From: JAALLB01 sp017643495
GTDB taxonomy: Bacteria > Pseudomonadota > Alphaproteobacteria > Rhizobiales > Rhizobiaceae
NCBI GenBank assembly: GCA_965216105.1
Contig: OZ244147.1
Span: 1,922,001-1,986,000, forward strand
Direction of reading: 5' to 3'
Length of the DNA: 64,000 nt
Numbering within the stretch: the stretch's first letter is position 1; each line of letters starts with the position of its first letter. Shown piece by piece: positions 61,906 through 64,000 of this stretch. The translations under genes and the position numbers were made by a program. The notes beneath the pieces were generated by a model. It had not been told where the DNA came from. It ran no database searches and was given only the letters and a program-made list of their open reading frames with translations.

Positions 61906-62205
61906 TCAGGAAAACTTTTCTGCGAATGCACGATTGGCGTGCGTGCAAACCATTTCAAATATCGGCTTCAATTCTTCCATCGGAAACGGAGCTTCTCCGG
62001 TTACCCAAACAATCAGGTCCCTGTCATGCTCCGCCATCAGGGCTTCGAATGCATCTATCTGGCTGTCGCTGAGATCATCAAGGCACTCATTCGCGAACCC
62101 TCCAATCACAATATCCATTTCCTTGATGCCGCGGTGATTTGCGCGATACCGCAACCGCTTTATCCGGGTTTCCCGTGTTTCATCATTGTCCATGTCGGCC
62201 ATCAA
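61906..62205 (-). CDS. sdhE: Succinate dehydrogenase flavinylation factor SdhE
   Basis: A 99-residue helical protein. The RGxxE motif, NHRGIKEMD at about 23-31, is the flavinylation-factor signature, and FDALM-like and LDDLSDSQIDAFEALM helices follow. It helps attach FAD to succinate dehydrogenase. Several ATGs (62205, 62202, 62193) are possible starts. The stop abuts the mfd ATG. Divergent gap to recG is 100 bases. Confidence 0.9.
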   Translation of the reverse strand: MMADMDNDETRETRIKRLRYRANHRGIKEMDIVIGGFANECLDDLSDSQIDAFEALMAEHDRDLIVWVTGEAPFPMEELKPIFEMVCTHANRAFAEKFS

Positions 62206-62223
62206 GACTACCGCGTGTATTTT

Positions 62224-62272
62224 GTCAGATTTGCTGACGTGTTATAGGGCGAGTATGGCTGGTTGTCAGCCA
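62224..62272. repeat. Two small dyads between sdhE and recG
   Basis: GTCAG-ATTTG-CTGAC (62224-62238) and TGGCTG-GTTGT-CAGCCA (62256-62272) are short inverted repeats in the divergent gap. They may be operator sites or leader structures for recG. A TTGTCA element at 62222 could be a -35, but the spacing to TATAGG is only 15 bases. Confidence 0.3.
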
Positions 62273-62305
62273 GACAATGCCTACTGCCGCAGGAAAATCT
62301 TCAGC

Positions 62306-64000
62306 ATGCGACCGGGAATTCTCAATCCGCTTTTTGTTCCGGTATCCGAGCTTGAGGGAATCGGTCCCAAACTTACCCGTAACCTGACACGCTTTTTCCA
62401 CGGAGCGGAAAATGCGGAACCGGCCCGCATCGCAGACCTTTTGTTCCATTTGCCCCATACAGTCATTGACCGCAGAAACCAGCCCGGCATTGCAAATGCA
62501 ATTGAGGGCCAGGTTCAAACCTTCAAAATTGTCGTGGACCGCCATTCACCACCACCAAGGGGAAACAAACGTGTTCCTTATCGTGTGGAAGTGCATGATG
62601 ACACGGATGAAATGACGCTGGTCTTTTTCCGTGGCCATCAGGAATGGCTTTCAAAGTCACTTCCTGAAGGGGAAACCAGATATGTAAGCGGGCGTGTGGA
62701 GCGCTTCAACGGCAAACTCAACATGGTTCATCCCGACCTGATGGCCAGTGAAGCGGATTTTGCCGAACTGCCTCTTCTGGAACCGGTCTACCCGACAACC
62801 GCCGGAGTATCGGGCAAGGTGATGGCAAAATCCGTCCGAACTGCCCTTTCCTGCCTGCCAGATTTGCCGGAATGGGGCGATCGCGAACTGATACGCAGGG
62901 AAGGCTGGCCAAGCTTTCGGGAAGCGCTCAGTAAGGTGCACCGCCCGCAAGAAGATGGTGACCTCAGTCCCGACAGCCCTGCCAGAAGAAGACTGGCCCA
63001 TGACGAACTGCTTTCCGGCCAGATGGCGCTGGCACTCCTCAGGATGCGCATGCGGAAATCAAAAGGCATTTCACGAGTGGCAAACGGAAGGCTTGCAAGG
63101 GAAGCAACCGACCGCCTTCCCTACTCGCTGACCAACGCCCAAATCCGGTCTCTTGGTGAGATCAATGACGACCTGGCAAAGCAGGAACGCATGCTGCGCC
63201 TGCTTCAGGGTGATGTCGGTTCCGGCAAAACCATTGTGGCCCTGCTCGCCTGCCTGAATGTAATCGAGACAGGTGCGCAGGCCGCTTTCATGGCGCCAAC
63301 GGAAATACTTGCAAGGCAGCATTTTGCAAATATCGAACCCCTGTGCAGCAGGATCGGCATCAATGTCGCGCTGCTTACAGGAAAGAACAAAACCGCAGAA
63401 CGCAGGGAAACCCTTGCACGCCTCGAAGTGGGTGACATTCACCTGATTGTGGGAACGCATGCCCTGTTCCAGGGCAGTGTCGGATTTCATGACCTGGGAC
63501 TTGCCGTTATTGATGAACAACACAGGTTTGGCGTCCATCAAAGGCTGACGCTGGGCGACAAGGGCATGGCAACCGATATTCTCGTCATGACAGCCACTCC
63601 CATTCCCCGGACGCTGGTTCTCACTGCCTATGGTGACATGGACGTTTCAAAGCTTGATGAGAAACCTCCGGGACGCCAGCCAATCCAGACAAATGCAATC
63701 AGTTCCGAACGCATTGAACAGTTGCTTGAACGGGTGCGCTCGGCTGTGAACAGCGGTAGCAAGGTTTACTGGATCTGCCCGCTGGTAGAAGAGAGTGAAG
63801 AAATCAAGGCGATGTCTGCCGAAGACCGTTTCAGGGATATTGAGTCCCGGTTTGGATCTGTCGTCGGATTGGTACACGGTCGCATGACGGCAGAGCAGAA
63901 AACGCAGGCCATGGATGACTTCAAGCAAGGGCGGAGCCGAATTCTGGTTGCCACTACGGTCATAGAGGTTGGCGTGGATGTGCCCGATGCCACCATCATG
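62306..64000 (+). CDS. recG: ATP-dependent DNA helicase RecG (3' end missing)
   Basis: RecG reverses stalled replication forks and processes branched DNA. The open frame runs from the ATG at 62306 (AGGAAAA eleven bases upstream) off the right edge, giving 565 residues without a stop. The N-terminal part begins FVPVSELEGIGPKLTRNLTRFF, followed by the wedge/OB domain (VKIVVDRH..., YVSGRVERFNGKLNMVHPD) and the first helicase domain with Walker A GDVGSGKTIVA, DEQHRFGVHQR (DEAH-type motif) and TATPIPRT. The second helicase domain has begun: VIEVGVDVPDATIM. The C-terminal part lies outside the window. Confidence 0.96.
   Translation, partial: MRPGILNPLFVPVSELEGIGPKLTRNLTRFFHGAENAEPARIADLLFHLPHTVIDRRNQPGIANAIEGQVQTFKIVVDRHSPPPRGNKRVPYRVEVHDDTDEMTLVFFRGHQEWLSKSLPEGETRYVSGRVERFNGKLNMVHPDLMASEADFAELPLLEPVYPTTAGVSGKVMAKSVRTALSCLPDLPEWGDRELIRREGWPSFREALSKVHRPQEDGDLSPDSPARRRLAHDELLSGQMALALLRMRMRKSKGISRVANGRLAREATDRLPYSLTNAQIRSLGEINDDLAKQERMLRLLQGDVGSGKTIVALLACLNVIETGAQAAFMAPTEILARQHFANIEPLCSRIGINVALLTGKNKTAERRETLARLEVGDIHLIVGTHALFQGSVGFHDLGLAVIDEQHRFGVHQRLTLGDKGMATDILVMTATPIPRTLVLTAYGDMDVSKLDEKPPGRQPIQTNAISSERIEQLLERVRSAVNSGSKVYWICPLVEESEEIKAMSAEDRFRDIESRFGSVVGLVHGRMTAEQKTQAMDDFKQGRSRILVATTVIEVGVDVPDATIM

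Noticed and set aside
1..64000. tRNA, rRNA, IS elements, prophage, CRISPR arrays and sigma-54 promoter sites
   Set aside because: None was recognised by eye. Gaps are short and contain no cloverleaf, transposase or regular repeat arrays. A full GG-N10-GC search was not possible here, so sigma-54 sites cannot be excluded elsewhere.

Overview
The window looks like a chromosomal segment of an alphaproteobacterium, most like Hyphomicrobiales (Rhizobiales). The reasons are gene order and family choice: a fused ispDF next to dusB-ntrB-ntrC-ntrY-ntrX-trkA-hfq-hflX, a pyruvate dehydrogenase operon whose E1 beta carries its own lipoyl domain, the eno-kdsA-pyrG-secG-tpiA / ppiD-trpD-trpC-moaC-moeA order, and IalB-family proteins. 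Base composition appears moderate, a little above half G+C by eye (not computed). No tRNA, rRNA, insertion sequence, prophage or CRISPR array was seen. No stretch longer than about 240 bases lacks a gene.

Layout. (1) 1-4088: a type I secretion cassette (TolC-like outer membrane protein cut by the left edge, ABC exporter, HlyD adaptor). (2) 4270-11734: a plus-strand cell-envelope and replication run: rlpA, D,D-carboxypeptidase, tmk, holB, metG, tatD, metallo-beta-lactamase-fold hydrolase, largely overlapping or closely spaced. (3) 11876-15533: a small accessory block: LysR regulator divergent from an NADPH-dependent FMN reductase and an MFS exporter, then a secreted DUF922-type protein. (4) 15647-31602: mazG and a nitronate monooxygenase, then the minus-strand regulatory block dusB-ntrBC-ntrYX-trkA-trkH-hfq-hflX, with ispDF-cinA divergent from dusB. 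(5) 31642-41409: lipoate and pyruvate dehydrogenase region: lpdA, two small envelope genes, lipA, ratA-like, DUF924; and pdhA-pdhB-small ORF-pdhC, with divIC upstream. (6) 41490-48754: eno, kdsA, a VOC protein, a quinone oxidoreductase, pyrG, secG, tpiA, all minus. (7) 48923-54414: ppiD-trpD-trpC-moaC-moeA. (8) 54424-58388: two tandem IalB paralogues, an orphan YejA-like solute-binding protein and a FrnE-type DsbA protein. (9) 58399-64000: mfd and sdhE (minus), and recG (plus) cut by the right edge.

How the genes work together. Most of the window is core metabolism. pdhABC with lpdA and lipA form the pyruvate dehydrogenase complex and supply its lipoyl cofactor. eno, kdsA, pyrG and tpiA serve glycolysis, lipopolysaccharide and nucleotides. 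ntrBC and ntrYX are two paired phosphorelays for nitrogen and redox signals, with potassium uptake (trkAH) and RNA regulation (hfq) alongside. mfd and recG act in DNA repair.

The most notable signal is in the Ntr block. Both response regulators, NtrC and NtrX, lack the sigma-54 contact loop (GAFTGA). NtrC has also replaced the Walker B aspartate with glutamine while keeping Asp54, Walker A and its Fis-type helix. Upstream of ntrY lie three hexamer half-sites arranged as two overlapping dyads. Together these suggest a nitrogen-control circuit that acts without sigma-54 remodelling. Other points are a conserved-looking small ORF inside the pdh operon, an intrinsic terminator for the IalB genes embedded in the coding end of moeA, and repeated use of TTG start codons.
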